The notes under the pieces: generated by a model
Database searches by the model: none
The model's input: the letters and a program-made list of their open reading frames with translations, nothing else
What the model was told of the DNA's origin: nothing
Position numbers and translations under genes: made by a program
Part shown: positions 16,446 to 26,888 of the stretch, in pieces
How positions within the stretch are numbered: position 1 is the first letter of the stretch
Layout of the letters: each line of letters opens with the position of its first letter
Source of the DNA: Rhodospirillales bacterium
GTDB taxonomy: Bacteria; Pseudomonadota; Alphaproteobacteria; Rhodospirillales; Thalassospiraceae
NCBI GenBank assembly: GCA_019634165.1
Contig: JAHQVT010000005.1
Location: 120,308-184,307, forward strand
Direction: 5' to 3'
Length of the DNA: 64,000 nt

Positions 16446-16470
16446 CCGGCGCCATTGAGCGCCGGTTTTG
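16446..16470 (+). terminator. Terminator of the Lrp-family gene
   Basis: ACCGGCGC/GCGCCGGT stem with a short loop, followed by TTTTGTG. Confidence 0.8.
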
Positions 16471-16785
16471 TGTATCTGAAGCTATTTTCTGATTACCCAG
16501 TTTGATGGAATGCGACAGGGCGCCTTGATCCTGCGCTTGGCATTTCGAGGCGTTCTTTTCCAATCCACCTTCATATTTTTCAGGCCGCGTTGGTCCGTTT
16601 GCGACAGTGGTTCGTACCTTGATTGAGCAAAAATCGAGATACGGGTTTTTACCTGTTTTGGATGAATTTCAGGCATCGATATGAAGCCTAGGGGTAAATA
16701 ACCTTGTAAAGAGTGTGGGATAAGCATACAAAACTTATACCTATACTAATGGGATAGTACGCATATCTAAGGGGCGTAGTCGGAA
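16471..16785. other. Intergenic region upstream of the small membrane protein
   Basis: No gene is seen. The last 100 bp are AT-richer and probably carry the promoter for the small membrane protein and chemoreceptor genes. Confidence 0.45.
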
Positions 16786-17163
16786 GTGTTCAGGAAATCC
16801 CACTTCAATGAGCAAAATTTGGTCGCGGATGATGCGGACTGGAAGGGGATAGGTCCGACAATAACGTTCGCGGTTTTTGGCGTTTTGCTGCTGCTGGTTT
16901 TGTCTTATCGACCAGCCGAAACTGGGGCCGAGGCCGGAGTGGGCATGGTTTTCCCATTTTCCATGTCAGAAGAAGAAATCCTTGTACAAGTTGGTGCTGC
17001 GGGCGGTCGTGTCGCGCGGTTTGGTGGTTTTGGCCATATGGCCGTTGTCGTTCGCGATGACGGCGTTGTGCCCAAAGCCACCGATTTTGGCGCAATTTTT
17101 AGTTTATCTCCGCTGGTTCTATCAGCGTGTTTTAGTTTGGACGAAACCAAAAACGCCTTTTGA
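16786..17163 (+). CDS. Hypothetical small membrane protein
   Basis: A 125-residue protein with a GTG start. It has one clear membrane helix at about residues 27-45 ([16 protein letters not shown]), a soluble part with [25 protein letters not shown], and a hydrophobic C-terminal stretch. The gly/arg-rich middle looks conserved rather than random. It ends directly at the chemoreceptor gene, so the two are probably co-transcribed. No family was recognised; the lack of a strong ribosome site leaves real doubt. Confidence 0.5.
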   Translation: MFRKSHFNEQNLVADDADWKGIGPTITFAVFGVLLLLVLSYRPAETGAEAGVGMVFPFSMSEEEILVQVGAAGGRVARFGGFGHMAVVVRDDGVVPKATDFGAIFSLSPLVLSACFSLDETKNAF

Positions 17164-17180
17164 AGGCTGGGTGCATACCA

Positions 17181-18644
17181 ATGGAAAAGTTACTAGAAAT
17201 TCGGGCAAATGCTCTGAAAGCACTGTTTGTTATTTTGACGCTGCACATCCCATTAAGCGGTATCGCAGGGTATGTTGCGGGCAATGATGCCATGTCGGCA
17301 CTGGTTGCCAGTGCAGTGTTTGCGGCTGTTGCTTATTTTGTCTATCGGGTGGCCGGGGCACAAGCGCAGGTGTCACGTTTTGTCGTATCTTCGGCGATGA
17401 TCTTGCAGGTTGGTGTGCTGGTTTATGCCCTGCGCGGGCATTCCTGGCAGATTGATGTGCATATGTATTTCTTTGCCGCCCTTGCGGTATTGGGGGCGTT
17501 GGTTTGCTGGAGAACGATTGTCGTCGTTTCCGGCGTTATCGCGCTGCATCACCTTATTCTTAATTTTGCAGTACCTTATTGGGTGTTCCCGGAAGGTGGG
17601 CAGTTCTGGCGGGTTGTGCTGCATGCGGTCGTCGTTATTGTTGAGGCCGGTGTTTTGATCTGGTCGTGCAAAAGCCTGTATTCGACACTTTCCAATGCAG
17701 AAGCAGCCCGTAGCGAAGCCGTAAAGGCCGCTACGGCGGCAGAAGATTTGCTTGCACAAAACGATCAGCTTCGTAAACAAACCGAAACTGATCGCGCGCA
17801 GTTCAAGCGCGAACTAGCAGATCAGATTTCAACATTGATCGGCAAATCGGCTGGGGCGGTTGATCAGGAATCTGTTCAGCTACAGCAACGTGCACAACAT
17901 ATGAATGATCGTGCGCGTGTCGGCCGTGAAGCATCCAAGGGGGCGGTGCACGCATCCGAAGAAACATCACAGAACGTGCAGTCTGCAGCATCTGCTGTTG
18001 AAGAAATCAACGCATCCGCTGATGAAATCACGCGCCAGATTGACCGTGCACGTGACATTACCAACAATGCGGTTGATCGTTCGTCAACGGCGAGTGAGCG
18101 TATTGAATGGTTGTCCAAAGCTGCTGAGAAAATCGGCGAAGTCGTTAGTCTGATTACCGACATCGCATCCCAGACCAATTTGTTGGCCTTGAACGCAACC
18201 ATTGAAGCGGCCCGTGCCGGTGAAGCAGGCAAAGGTTTTGCCGTTGTTGCCAACGAGGTCAAGAACCTTGCCAGCCAGACAGCCCGTGCAACCGATGAAA
18301 TCGCCCAGCAGATTTCGGAAATTCAGGCGGCAACCGGGGATTCTGTATCGGCGGTGAAGGGGGTTTCTGAAACCATTGGTGACATGGTTGAAGTCGCATC
18401 AACGATTTCGACAACCATGGATGAACAACAAGGGGCAACCCGTGAGATTGCGCAAAGCCTGAATGTGACGGTTGATGCAACCCGCGAGCTGTCGGAACTT
18501 ATTCATCAGTTGTCACAAATTTCCGAAGAAACCGGCCAAACGGCAACAGAGCTTTTGGGCAGTGCCGGTAATTTGGGAACTGAGGCTTCTAACCTTAACC
18601 ACAATGTTGAAGGTCTTCTTGAACGCTTGGCTAAGAATGGCTAA
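17181..18644 (+). CDS. Methyl-accepting chemotaxis protein without a periplasmic sensor domain
   Basis: About 487 residues. The ATG at 17181 ([10 protein letters not shown]) is preferred over the track's TTG, which overlaps the previous gene. The first 170 residues form about six membrane helices with only short loops, so there is no classic periplasmic ligand domain and no obvious HAMP. A coiled coil follows, then the signalling domain with the hairpin tip [35 protein letters not shown], which contacts CheA and CheW. It may sense membrane or energy state. The terminator lies about 35 bp downstream. Confidence 0.92.
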   Translation: MEKLLEIRANALKALFVILTLHIPLSGIAGYVAGNDAMSALVASAVFAAVAYFVYRVAGAQAQVSRFVVSSAMILQVGVLVYALRGHSWQIDVHMYFFAALAVLGALVCWRTIVVVSGVIALHHLILNFAVPYWVFPEGGQFWRVVLHAVVVIVEAGVLIWSCKSLYSTLSNAEAARSEAVKAATAAEDLLAQNDQLRKQTETDRAQFKRELADQISTLIGKSAGAVDQESVQLQQRAQHMNDRARVGREASKGAVHASEETSQNVQSAASAVEEINASADEITRQIDRARDITNNAVDRSSTASERIEWLSKAAEKIGEVVSLITDIASQTNLLALNATIEAARAGEAGKGFAVVANEVKNLASQTARATDEIAQQISEIQAATGDSVSAVKGVSETIGDMVEVASTISTTMDEQQGATREIAQSLNVTVDATRELSELIHQLSQISEETGQTATELLGSAGNLGTEASNLNHNVEGLLERLAKNG

Positions 18645-18680
18645 TGCGATTGCATTGATCGCACCATCATCATCTGGAAA

Positions 18681-18704
18681 GCCGGGCAATCGCCCGGCTT
18701 TTTT
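18681..18704 (+). terminator. Terminator of the chemoreceptor gene
   Basis: GCCGGGC-AAT-CGCCCGGC stem followed by six Ts. Confidence 0.88.
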
Positions 18705-18745
18705 GGTTTTGGCGAAGTGTGTGAATGGATCTGCAATGCAGGCAC

Positions 18746-18782
18746 AAAAAAACGGCCCGAATTTTCATCGGGCCGTTTTTTG
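18746..18782. terminator. Bidirectional terminator, chemoreceptor / greA side
   Basis: AAAAAACGGCCCGA pairs with TCGGGCCGTTTTTT. On the minus strand it ends greA; on the plus strand it is a second stop for the chemoreceptor. Confidence 0.88.
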
Positions 18783-18799
18783 ATTGGTAGCTTTCTCGC

Positions 18800-19273
18800 T
18801 TAGGAGAAATCGACCTTCAAAATTTCATAGCTTTTGGTGCCGCCGGGAACAATCACCTCGACAGAATCACCGACCGATTTACCGATCAAGGACCGTCCAA
18901 TTGGGGACGTCGTTGAAATGCGGCCGGAATTGATGTCAGCCTCGATCGGGCCAACGATCTGATAGGTGGTTTCTTCGTCGGTATCCTCGTCGACAAGTTT
19001 AACCGTTGCACCGAACTTCACAACACTACCCGCCAAGGACGGAACGTCGATCACTTCGGAACGGCTCAGAACGTCTTCAAGTTCGGCAATACGACCTTCG
19101 CAGAAACTTTGGCGCTCGCGTGCTGCATGGTATTCGGCATTTTCTGACAGATCGCCATGCTCGCGTGCTTCCGCAATCGCCTTGATGATCTCAAGACGCT
19201 CAACAGATTTGCGATGCTTCAGTTCACCTTCAAGGCGCTCATGCCCTTGCGGGGTCATTGGTACTTTTTCCAT
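18800..19273 (-). CDS. greA: Transcription elongation factor GreA
   Basis: A 157-residue GreA, which binds the RNA polymerase secondary channel and stimulates cleavage of backtracked RNA. The ATG at 19273 ([18 protein letters not shown]) gives the usual length; the track's GTG adds three residues. The N-terminal coiled coil (about 8-75) carries the acidic tip in [16 protein letters not shown] and nearby [11 protein letters not shown]. The C-terminal FKBP-like domain has [14 protein letters not shown]. It lies downstream of carB on the same strand, partly separated by a hairpin. Confidence 0.95.
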   Translation of the reverse strand: MEKVPMTPQGHERLEGELKHRKSVERLEIIKAIAEAREHGDLSENAEYHAARERQSFCEGRIAELEDVLSRSEVIDVPSLAGSVVKFGATVKLVDEDTDEETTYQIVGPIEADINSGRISTTSPIGRSLIGKSVGDSVEVIVPGGTKSYEILKVDFS

Positions 19274-19318
19274 CGCGCTCACAGCCTATTCTTATTAGCG
19301 GTCGATACTACAAAATCA

Positions 19319-19346
19319 ACCGCCCGGCATTTTACCGCCGGGCGGT
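19319..19346 (-). terminator. Hairpin between carB and greA
   Basis: A 10-bp ACCGCCCGGC/GCCGGGCGGT stem. The T-run after it on the minus strand is interrupted, so termination after carB may be partial and some transcripts may reach greA. Confidence 0.6.
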
Positions 19347-19378
19347 CTGAATTCTTCGGTCAGGTTCGGTAAAGAACC

Positions 19379-22300
19379 TTAGTACTTGTCCCCAAGATAT
19401 TCCTGAACCGCGCGAACATCAAGTGCTCCGCGTTTCAGGTTGTCGATGGCGCGTAATGTTGCACGGGCACCGGCGACAGTCGTGTAGTACGGAATATCAT
19501 CTGTAAGGGCAGTTCGGCGGATCGAGAAACTATCGACCACGGCCTGTTTGCTTTCGGTGGTATTGAATACCAGGTTGATATCGCCGTTCTTCATCATGTC
19601 CACAATATGGGGACGTCCTTCCTGTACCTTATTGACCGGGGTGACGTCTAGCCCTTCTTTTTCAAGAGCTTCTGCTGTGCCGTGGGTCGCAACCACACCA
19701 AAGCCAAGGGCAATGGCATCGCGTGCGAGTTGAACAGCAGCCGGTTTGTCATGGTTTTTAACCGAGATGAAAACCTTGCCACCAAGCGGCAATGTATGGC
19801 CTGCGGCCATCTGTGCCTTGGCAAATGCGCGACCGAAATCGGTATCAAGGCCCATGACTTCGCCGGTTGAGCGCATTTCCGGGCCAAGCAGGGTATCAAC
19901 ACCGGGGAACCGGTTGAACGGAAGGACGGCTTCTTTAACCGCGATATGTTTGAACGGACCGTGATCAATTTCAAAGTCGCCCAGTTTTTCACCAGCCATG
20001 ATCCGCGCGCCGATCTTGGCAATCGGGTTGCCGGTTGCCTTGGCAACGAACGGTACAGTACGCGACGCACGCGGGTTGACTTCGATCAGATAGATCACGT
20101 CATCCTTGATCGCGAACTGAACGTTCATCAGACCAACAACGTTAAGCGCCTTGGCCAATTGAACGGTCTGGGCTTTCAGGCGGTCGATCATTGCCTCGTC
20201 AAGTGAATATGGCGGCAGCGAGCAGGCCGAGTCACCGGAATGGATACCGGCTTCTTCGATATGCTGCATGATGCCCGCGACAAAGACGTTTTCACCATCG
20301 GAAACCGCATCGGCATCAATTTCGATCGCATCCTGAAGGAAGCTGTCGATCAGAACCGGGCTTTTGCCCGATACCTGTACGGCTTCGGTCATATAGCGCA
20401 GAAGGTCTTCGGTGGTGTGGACGATTTCCATCGCACGGCCACCCAGAACATAAGACGGGCGGATAACGATCGGGTAACCAACACCTTCGGCAATCGTAAC
20501 GGCTTCATCAACCGAACGGGCAATACCGTTTGCCGGCTGTTTCAGGCCAAGATTGTTGACCAGTGCCTGGAAACGGTCGCGGTCTTCGGCAAGGTCGATG
20601 CTGTCAGGGCTGGTGCCAAGGATCGGGATACCGGCTTTTTCAAGGGCTGCTGACAGTTTCAGCGGGGTTTGACCACCATACTGAACAATCACGCCAAGAA
20701 GTTCGCCATTGGTTTGTTCAAGCTGGCAAAGTTCGATCACGTCTTCTGCGGTCAGCGGTTCGAAATACAGACGATCCGAGGTGTCATAGTCGGTTGAAAC
20801 CGTTTCAGGGTTACAGTTGACCATGATGGCCTCGATACCCGCTTCGCGCAGGGCATAAGCCGCGTGCACACAGCAGTAATCAAACTCGATGCCCTGACCA
20901 ATACGGTTCGGACCACCCCCAAGAATGATGACTTTCTTGCGATCGGTAACTTCGGCTTCGTTTTCAGGTTCGAAAAAGCCATCACCTTCATACATGGAAT
21001 ACATATAGGACGTGCGTGATGGGAATTCGGCAGCACAGGTGTCGATCCGTTTGTAAACCGGGCGCAGGCCAAGTGCCTGACGATCAGCACGAACGTCGTC
21101 TTCTTCGCGGCCAACCAGTTCGGCAAGGCGCGCATCCGAGAAACCAAGTTTCTTAAGACGCAGCAATTCCTGCTTGTCGGTTGGAATGCCGTTTGCGCGA
21201 ACTTTTTCTTCTTCGCTAACCAGCATTTCAATCTGTTTAAGATACCAAGGATCAAACTTGGTTGCCGAACGGATTTCTTCAAGCGTTAGACCATGACGGA
21301 ATGCCTGTGCCGCATAAAGAATGCGGAACGGGATCGGCTGGGTCAGCTTGGCGCGAATGGCGGCCTTATCAGGTGCGCCTTCGATTTTGACTTCGTTCAG
21401 GCCGGTCAAGCCGGTTTCCATCGAACGCAGGCCTTTCTGAAGGCTTTCGGCAAAGCAGCCACCGATTGACATGGCTTCACCAACCGACTTCATCGCCGTG
21501 CCCAGAAGTGCCTGAGCACCGGGGAACTTTTCAAACGTAAAGCGCGGAATTTTGGTGACGACATAATCAATGGTCGGCTCAAACGATGCCGGGGTCACAC
21601 CGGTAATGTCGTTATCAAGTTCATCAAGGGTGTACCCAACCGCAAGCTTGGCAGCGATCTTGGCAATCGGGAAACCGGTTGCCTTGGATGCCAGTGCCGA
21701 TGAACGCGATACGCGCGGGTTCATTTCAATGACGATCAGGCGGCCATCATCCGGGTTCACTGCGAACTGAACGTTCGACCCACCGGTATCAACACCGATC
21801 TCGCGCAGGACCGCCAAGGAGGCATCGCGCATGATCTGGTATTCTTTATCGGTCAAGGTCAGGGCAGGTGCGACGGTGATTGAATCGCCGGTATGGATGC
21901 CCATCGGATCGACGTTTTCAATCGAACAAATGATAATGCAGTTATCCGCATGGTCGCGGACAACTTCCATTTCATATTCTTTCCAACCCAGAATGGATTC
22001 TTCGACCAGAACCGTGTGGGTCGGCGAAATCGCCAGACCATTGCGCACAATCTGTTCAAACTCTTCGCGGTTATAAGCAATGCCGCCACCTTCACCGCCA
22101 AGGGTAAAGCTTGGGCGGATGATTGCCGGAAGGCCGGTGGTTTCAAGGGCAACGACCGCTTCTTCAAAGGTGCGAACCATTGCAGAGCGCGCACTTTCAA
22201 GGCCGATCTTGTCCATGGCTTCGCGGAACAACTGACGATCTTCGGCCTTTTCAATGACGTGCTTTTTCGCACCGATCATTTCAACGCCGTATTTTTCGAG

Positions 22301-22621
22301 CGTGCCGTCATCATAAAGGGCAAGGGCCGTGTTAAGGGCCGTCTGGCCACCCATGGTCGGCAACAGAACGTCTGGGCGTTCTTTTTCAATGATCTTGGCG
22401 ACCATTTCCGGTGTGATCGGCTCGATATAGGTTGCATCAGCCAAGTTCGGGTCGGTCATAATGGTCGCAGGGTTGGAGTTGACCAGAATGACGCGGTAAC
22501 CTTCTTCCTTCAGCGCCTTACAGGCCTGTGCGCCTGAATAGTCAAACTCGCACGCCTGACCAATGACAATCGGGCCAGCACCGATGATGAGGATTGATTT
22601 GATATCTGTACGTTTCGGCAT
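19379..22621 (-). CDS. carB: Carbamoyl-phosphate synthase large subunit
   Basis: 1080 residues from the ATG at 22621 ([22 protein letters not shown]); the track start adds 14 residues. It makes carbamoyl phosphate from bicarbonate, ammonia and two ATP for arginine and pyrimidine synthesis. The two homologous ATP-grasp halves are visible: first half with [10 protein letters not shown] and [17 protein letters not shown], second half with [11 protein letters not shown] and [17 protein letters not shown]. The C-terminal MGS-like allosteric domain includes [10 protein letters not shown]. The glutaminase subunit gene carA lies 96 bp upstream. Confidence 0.97.
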   Translation of the reverse strand: MPKRTDIKSILIIGAGPIVIGQACEFDYSGAQACKALKEEGYRVILVNSNPATIMTDPNLADATYIEPITPEMVAKIIEKERPDVLLPTMGGQTALNTALALYDDGTLEKYGVEMIGAKKHVIEKAEDRQLFREAMDKIGLESARSAMVRTFEEAVVALETTGLPAIIRPSFTLGGEGGGIAYNREEFEQIVRNGLAISPTHTVLVEESILGWKEYEMEVVRDHADNCIIICSIENVDPMGIHTGDSITVAPALTLTDKEYQIMRDASLAVLREIGVDTGGSNVQFAVNPDDGRLIVIEMNPRVSRSSALASKATGFPIAKIAAKLAVGYTLDELDNDITGVTPASFEPTIDYVVTKIPRFTFEKFPGAQALLGTAMKSVGEAMSIGGCFAESLQKGLRSMETGLTGLNEVKIEGAPDKAAIRAKLTQPIPFRILYAAQAFRHGLTLEEIRSATKFDPWYLKQIEMLVSEEEKVRANGIPTDKQELLRLKKLGFSDARLAELVGREEDDVRADRQALGLRPVYKRIDTCAAEFPSRTSYMYSMYEGDGFFEPENEAEVTDRKKVIILGGGPNRIGQGIEFDYCCVHAAYALREAGIEAIMVNCNPETVSTDYDTSDRLYFEPLTAEDVIELCQLEQTNGELLGVIVQYGGQTPLKLSAALEKAGIPILGTSPDSIDLAEDRDRFQALVNNLGLKQPANGIARSVDEAVTIAEGVGYPIVIRPSYVLGGRAMEIVHTTEDLLRYMTEAVQVSGKSPVLIDSFLQDAIEIDADAVSDGENVFVAGIMQHIEEAGIHSGDSACSLPPYSLDEAMIDRLKAQTVQLAKALNVVGLMNVQFAIKDDVIYLIEVNPRASRTVPFVAKATGNPIAKIGARIMAGEKLGDFEIDHGPFKHIAVKEAVLPFNRFPGVDTLLGPEMRSTGEVMGLDTDFGRAFAKAQMAAGHTLPLGGKVFISVKNHDKPAAVQLARDAIALGFGVVATHGTAEALEKEGLDVTPVNKVQEGRPHIVDMMKNGDINLVFNTTESKQAVVDSFSIRRTALTDDIPYYTTVAGARATLRAIDNLKRGALDVRAVQEYLGDKY

Positions 22622-22717
22622 GTCGTTTTCCGCTTTTCGCAGGGTGGTGCGCATATGCAGCACCGCCTCGTTAAAGTCCGTTAATCGCGTATCTTTGGGC
22701 GTGTCCTGATCAGATGA

Positions 22718-23884
22718 TCAGGACTTTGCATCCTCGATCAGACCAACGAAACGTTTGAACAGGTAGTGGCTGTCATGCGGCCCCGGTGATGCTTCCGGGT
22801 GGTACTGAACCGCAAAGGCCGGTTTGTCTTTGACGCGAAGCCCCGCAAGCGATCCATCAAACAACGAGAAGTGTGTTGCTTCGACATTGTCAGGCAGGCT
22901 GTCTTTATCAACGACAAAGCCATGGTTCTGCGAGGTGATTTCGACAACACCCGTCGTGGTATCCTTCACCGGGTGGTTGGCACCGCGATGGCCGACATCC
23001 ATTTTCATGGTTTTGGCGCCAAGAGCCAGCGCCATCATCTGATGACCAAGGCAGATGCCAAAGACTGGCTTGCCGCTATTGATCAGTTTTTGAATGGTCG
23101 GAACCGCGTATTCGCCAGTTGCCGCAGGGTCACCCGGACCGTTTGACAGGAAGATGCCATCCGGGCTCATTGCCAGAATGTCTTCGGCTGATGTGGTGGC
23201 CGGAACAACCGATACTTTGCAGTCAAGGCTGGCAAGGTTGCGCAGGATGTTGCGTTTGACACCGTAATCAATGGCAACCACATGATGTTTGGCATTGCCA
23301 AGTTTGCCATATCCGCCTTCGCGGGCCCAAAGGGCTTCGTCCCAGTCATAGCCGGTGGTGCAGCTATTATCCTTGGCAAGGTCCATGCCTTCCAGGCCCG
23401 GCCATGCATTGGCCTTGGCAATCAGGGCAGGGATGTCAAAGGTGCCATCGGGGTTGTGACAAATCACACCGTTCGGCGCGCCCTCGTTTCGGATGCGTTT
23501 GGTCAGGCGACGGGTATCAACACCGGCAATCCCGATGCGGCCATGTTCGACCAGCCAGTCGTTGAAATGTTTCTGAGCGCGGAAGTTGGATGGGTCGGTA
23601 ATGTCCTGGCGCAGGATGCAGCCAAGGGCGACCGGGGTGGCATTTTCGATGTCTTCGTCGTTGGTGCCGACATTACCGATATGCGGGAAGGTAAAGGTGA
23701 TCATTTGACCGGCGTAAGACGGGTCGGTCATGATTTCCTGATAGCCCGTGATCGAGGTGTTGAAGCAGACTTCGCCGACGACCTCTCCTCGGGCACCGAC
23801 GCCGCGTCCCCAAAATACTGAACCATCTGCGAGAACCAGAACGGCAGAAGCACCAGGAGGCGGGGTGTGCGTGGGCGCTGACAT
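22718..23884 (-). CDS. carA: Carbamoyl-phosphate synthase small (glutaminase) subunit
   Basis: 388 residues from the ATG at 23884 (MSAPTHTPPPGAS). It supplies ammonia from glutamine to CarB. The CPSase small-chain domain is N-terminal (LVLADGSVFWGRGVGA, then CFNTSITGYQEI). The class I glutamine amidotransferase domain is C-terminal, with the nucleophilic Cys in FGICLGHQMMALALG and the His-Glu pair in QYHPEASPG. The track's longer N-terminus lies in the AT-rich promoter and is not supported. Confidence 0.96.
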   Translation of the reverse strand: MSAPTHTPPPGASAVLVLADGSVFWGRGVGARGEVVGEVCFNTSITGYQEIMTDPSYAGQMITFTFPHIGNVGTNDEDIENATPVALGCILRQDITDPSNFRAQKHFNDWLVEHGRIGIAGVDTRRLTKRIRNEGAPNGVICHNPDGTFDIPALIAKANAWPGLEGMDLAKDNSCTTGYDWDEALWAREGGYGKLGNAKHHVVAIDYGVKRNILRNLASLDCKVSVVPATTSAEDILAMSPDGIFLSNGPGDPAATGEYAVPTIQKLINSGKPVFGICLGHQMMALALGAKTMKMDVGHRGANHPVKDTTTGVVEITSQNHGFVVDKDSLPDNVEATHFSLFDGSLAGLRVKDKPAFAVQYHPEASPGPHDSHYLFKRFVGLIEDAKS

Positions 23885-24252
23885 TGGCAAATGTCCTTTC
23901 GGTTTATCCACGGTGAGACACGGAGTCTTTTTATATATAATATTTGTGCGCAAGCCGACTCAAACGGCTGCAATTAACCTGCATACCGGGCATGCAGACG
24001 TGCCAACAGGTTTCCAGTATGGGGAACTGTGCGCATAGGTTGCACCAGTCGAGCGTACTGAAAGCGGGGCAAGTGTTAATCCCGGTAGGCAAATTGGCGG
24101 ATGTCTACGGGAGTCGCGCGGGCATGTCAAGAACGCATCCAAACTTTTATTTCTCTAGGAAAATCAACGTTTTGCGAGGGCATGTTTTCTTTGCCTCGGA
24201 CGCTGTTTTGCGGTATGTTCGCTCCTTTCTTCCACAGAATCAGAGATGAGCC
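23885..24252. other. Divergent promoter region carA / yqeY
   Basis: About 370 bp between divergent genes. The minus strand has an AT-rich TATTATATATAAA segment about 45 bp before the carA start, preceded by TTGCGC, a plausible but unproven promoter. No leader peptide or riboswitch was identified. Confidence 0.5.
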
Positions 24253-24708
24253 ATGCTGCGATCGCAGCTTAATGACGCTTTGAAAAAGGCTGTCCTTGCT
24301 AAGGATGCCTGCTCCGTAACCACCGTGCGCCTTATTCTGGCAGCACTTAAGGAACGCGATATCGCAGCACGGGGCGAGGGCAATACCGACGGTATTGCCG
24401 ATGATGAAATCGTCAATCTGCTTCAGGCAATGGTAAAACAGCGCCGCGAAAGCATCGAGATGTACACCAAGGGCAATCGCCCTGAATTGGCAGAACAGGA
24501 AGCATCGGAAATCGGTGTGATCGAAAAGTTCCTGCCTGCCCAGCTTTCCGATGAAGAAATCGAAGAAGCTGTGCGCGGTGCCGTTTCGGACCTTGGCGCG
24601 ACCTGTCTTAAGGACATGGGCCGTACCATGGCTGCTTTGCGCGAGAAGTATAGTGGCACCATGGATTTCGGCAAAGCCGGTGGTGTTGCCAAAAAACTTT
24701 TGGGTTAA
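24253..24708 (+). CDS. yqeY: GatB/YqeY domain protein
   Basis: A 151-residue YqeY-type protein. It has the all-helical domain shared with the tRNA-binding tail of GatB: LRSQLNDALKKAVLAKD, then VRLILAALKERDIAARG, EQEASEIGVIEKFLPAQLSDEEI and a C-terminal MGRTMAALREKYSG...AGGVAKKLL. Its function is not firmly known; a tRNA-related role is inferred for the family. It lies just upstream of dnaG and rpoD, occupying the position rpsU has in the E. coli rpsU-dnaG-rpoD operon. Confidence 0.9.
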   Translation: MLRSQLNDALKKAVLAKDACSVTTVRLILAALKERDIAARGEGNTDGIADDEIVNLLQAMVKQRRESIEMYTKGNRPELAEQEASEIGVIEKFLPAQLSDEEIEEAVRGAVSDLGATCLKDMGRTMAALREKYSGTMDFGKAGGVAKKLLG

Positions 24709-24731
24709 TCCCAACAGGCCTATTTAATTGG

Positions 24732-24760
24732 AAGCCGGGCGTGTAAAATCGTCCGGCTTT
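24732..24760 (+). terminator. Possible weak terminator after yqeY
   Basis: AAGCCGG/CCGGCTT stem with a 14-nt loop and a short TTT. It may only reduce readthrough into dnaG. Confidence 0.45.
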
Positions 24761-24880
24761 CGTCGTCCCAAAGCCTGTGGATCGCTTTATAGTACCAAAG
24801 CGAGATAACAAGCAGGGCGGGGCAAAGACCATCAACAGGGTTGCGTCGAGGCGCAATAACATCATGGGATCGGGACAAAT

Positions 24881-26770
24881 ATGAGCTTTCCCCAGTCGTT
24901 CTTAGACGACCTGCGGGCACGGGTCGGACTGGCGGATATCGTCGGTTCATCGGTGAAGCTGATCAAGCGTGGCCGGGAATATTCCGGGCTGTGTCCGTTC
25001 CATTCTGAAAAATCCCCATCTTTCACGGTGAATGAACAAAAGGGTTTCTATCACTGCTTTGGCTGTGGTGCGCATGGTGATGTCATCAGCTTTGTGATGA
25101 ATACCCGTGGGTTGACCTTTGTTGAATCGGTCGAAGTTCTTGCCAATCAGGTTGGCATGGATGTGCCCAAACCGTCACGCGAAGCCCAAGAACGCGAACA
25201 AAAAGCCAAAACCCTTTATGAGGTGATGGAAGCAGCCTGTGCGTTCTTTGAGAAAATGCTTCGAATGCCCGAAGGCAAGGAAGGTCTGGAATATTTCCAT
25301 CGCCGCGGGTTGGACGATAAAACAATTTCCGAATTTCGTCTGGGCTTTGCCCCCGATAGCCGTGGGGCGTTAAAAGCCGCCTTAAAGCGCGAAGATATTG
25401 ACGAAAAACTGATGGTTGAGGCCGGGCTTCTGATCGAGCCCGAAGATGGCAACCGGCAAAGCTATGACCGTTTTCGGGGGCGGGTGATGTTCCCGATCCT
25501 TGATCGTCGTGGACGGGTGGTGGCGTTTGGCGGGCGTGTCATGGGCGATGGCAAGCCAAAATACCTTAACAGTCCCGATACGCCATTGTTCCACAAGGGG
25601 CGGCTTTTGTATGGCTTGCCGCAAGCCCGCGAAGCAGCCCGTCATGACGCGCCGATTATCGTGACCGAAGGTTATATGGATGTCATCGCGTTGCATCGCG
25701 CAGGTTTCCGGGGGGCAGTCGCCCCGCTTGGGACGGCGGTGACCGAAGAACAAATTGGCGAACTTTGGAAAATGGCCAATGAGCCGGTCATGTGTCTTGA
25801 TGGCGATGCGGCGGGTAAACGGGCGGCAGTGCGGGCGGCAGAACGTGCCTTGCCGATCTTGCGACCGGGGAAGTCATTGCTGTTTTCCATCCTGCCAGAA
25901 GGCGAAGACCCCGATAGCTTGATGGCCGGGGCCGGTGGGTTTGATAGTTTCCAGAAAATTATTGATCAGGCGGTTCCATTGGCCGAACTGGTCTGGCGGA
26001 TGGATGTTGGCGCGCATAAGATTGATACGCCCGAACGGCGTGCAGCCCTTGAGGCCGATATCAATCAGCGTATTTCAGTGATTGCCGACGAATCCGTTCG
26101 GTCACAATACAAGTCAATGTTTAATGACCGTATCTGGAAGCTGTTTAAGGGCGACCGTGGCGGAAAACAGGGATACAAGGCCTCATCTGGGGGCGGTTAT
26201 CAAAATAAAAAGTTTGTCCGGGGTGGCCGGCGTGGAAAAAATGACTACTTCTTGGGTCCGGCCGGGAAAGCAGTGCCGGGCATGTCACGACCACCAATGG
26301 GACAGAAGCGCGATCTGCAAGACTCCATACTTTTGCTGACACTGATCAACCATCCAAGCCTTCATGATGAGATCGGTGAACAGCTTGGAATCTATAGTTG
26401 TGCAGACTCCGCGCTTGACAATCTTCGTCGGGCCGTCTTAAAGCTGCTAGATGACGATCCTGGACTTGATTGTGAAACGATCAAGACCCATCTGGAGCGC
26501 GACGGGCTGTCAGAGACAGTTTTGCGGGTGGTTAGTGCGAATGTTATTGCGCACGCTGCTTTCGCCAAGCCCGAAACGCCGCTTGAACGGGCCTTGACGG
26601 GTTGGAAGCAAGTTTTTTCCATGGCTGTAAGCTCCCTGGAGGACGAAGAGGCAAAATACGCCGTCCGACAGTTGGCAGCAGATACCAGCGAGGAAGAATG
26701 GGAGAGATTTTCTCACAGGCGTGAGGATCTCGCTCGACGCCGGGAAAAAGTGTTTAAGCTCGACGACTGA
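24881..26770 (+). CDS. dnaG: DNA primase
   Basis: A 629-residue DnaG that makes RNA primers at the replication fork. The N-terminal CHC2 zinc finger is clear (CPFHSEKSPSF, then HCFGCGAHGDVI). The catalytic core follows, with the TOPRIM glutamate in IVTEGYMDVIALH and the aspartates in CLDGDAAGKRA. A basic, glycine-rich linker (about 430-465) leads to the C-terminal DnaB-binding domain. The start is the ATG at 24881 with GGGAC upstream. It is 118 bp before rpoD. Confidence 0.97.
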   Translation: MSFPQSFLDDLRARVGLADIVGSSVKLIKRGREYSGLCPFHSEKSPSFTVNEQKGFYHCFGCGAHGDVISFVMNTRGLTFVESVEVLANQVGMDVPKPSREAQEREQKAKTLYEVMEAACAFFEKMLRMPEGKEGLEYFHRRGLDDKTISEFRLGFAPDSRGALKAALKREDIDEKLMVEAGLLIEPEDGNRQSYDRFRGRVMFPILDRRGRVVAFGGRVMGDGKPKYLNSPDTPLFHKGRLLYGLPQAREAARHDAPIIVTEGYMDVIALHRAGFRGAVAPLGTAVTEEQIGELWKMANEPVMCLDGDAAGKRAAVRAAERALPILRPGKSLLFSILPEGEDPDSLMAGAGGFDSFQKIIDQAVPLAELVWRMDVGAHKIDTPERRAALEADINQRISVIADESVRSQYKSMFNDRIWKLFKGDRGGKQGYKASSGGGYQNKKFVRGGRRGKNDYFLGPAGKAVPGMSRPPMGQKRDLQDSILLLTLINHPSLHDEIGEQLGIYSCADSALDNLRRAVLKLLDDDPGLDCETIKTHLERDGLSETVLRVVSANVIAHAAFAKPETPLERALTGWKQVFSMAVSSLEDEEAKYAVRQLAADTSEEEWERFSHRREDLARRREKVFKLDD

Positions 26771-26888
26771 TCTTTGTGTGTTATGCGCTTAAAGATCGGC
26801 GATCGGGCTATTTGTGATTTGCGCTGAATAAGACACAGTGCTTGGGACAACAACGGTACGAATGTACCCAGCGGGAAACGGGGAATAG

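Noticed and set aside
23885-24252. Riboswitch or attenuator leader before carA
   Set aside because: No leader peptide, terminator/antiterminator pair or known aptamer motif was seen.
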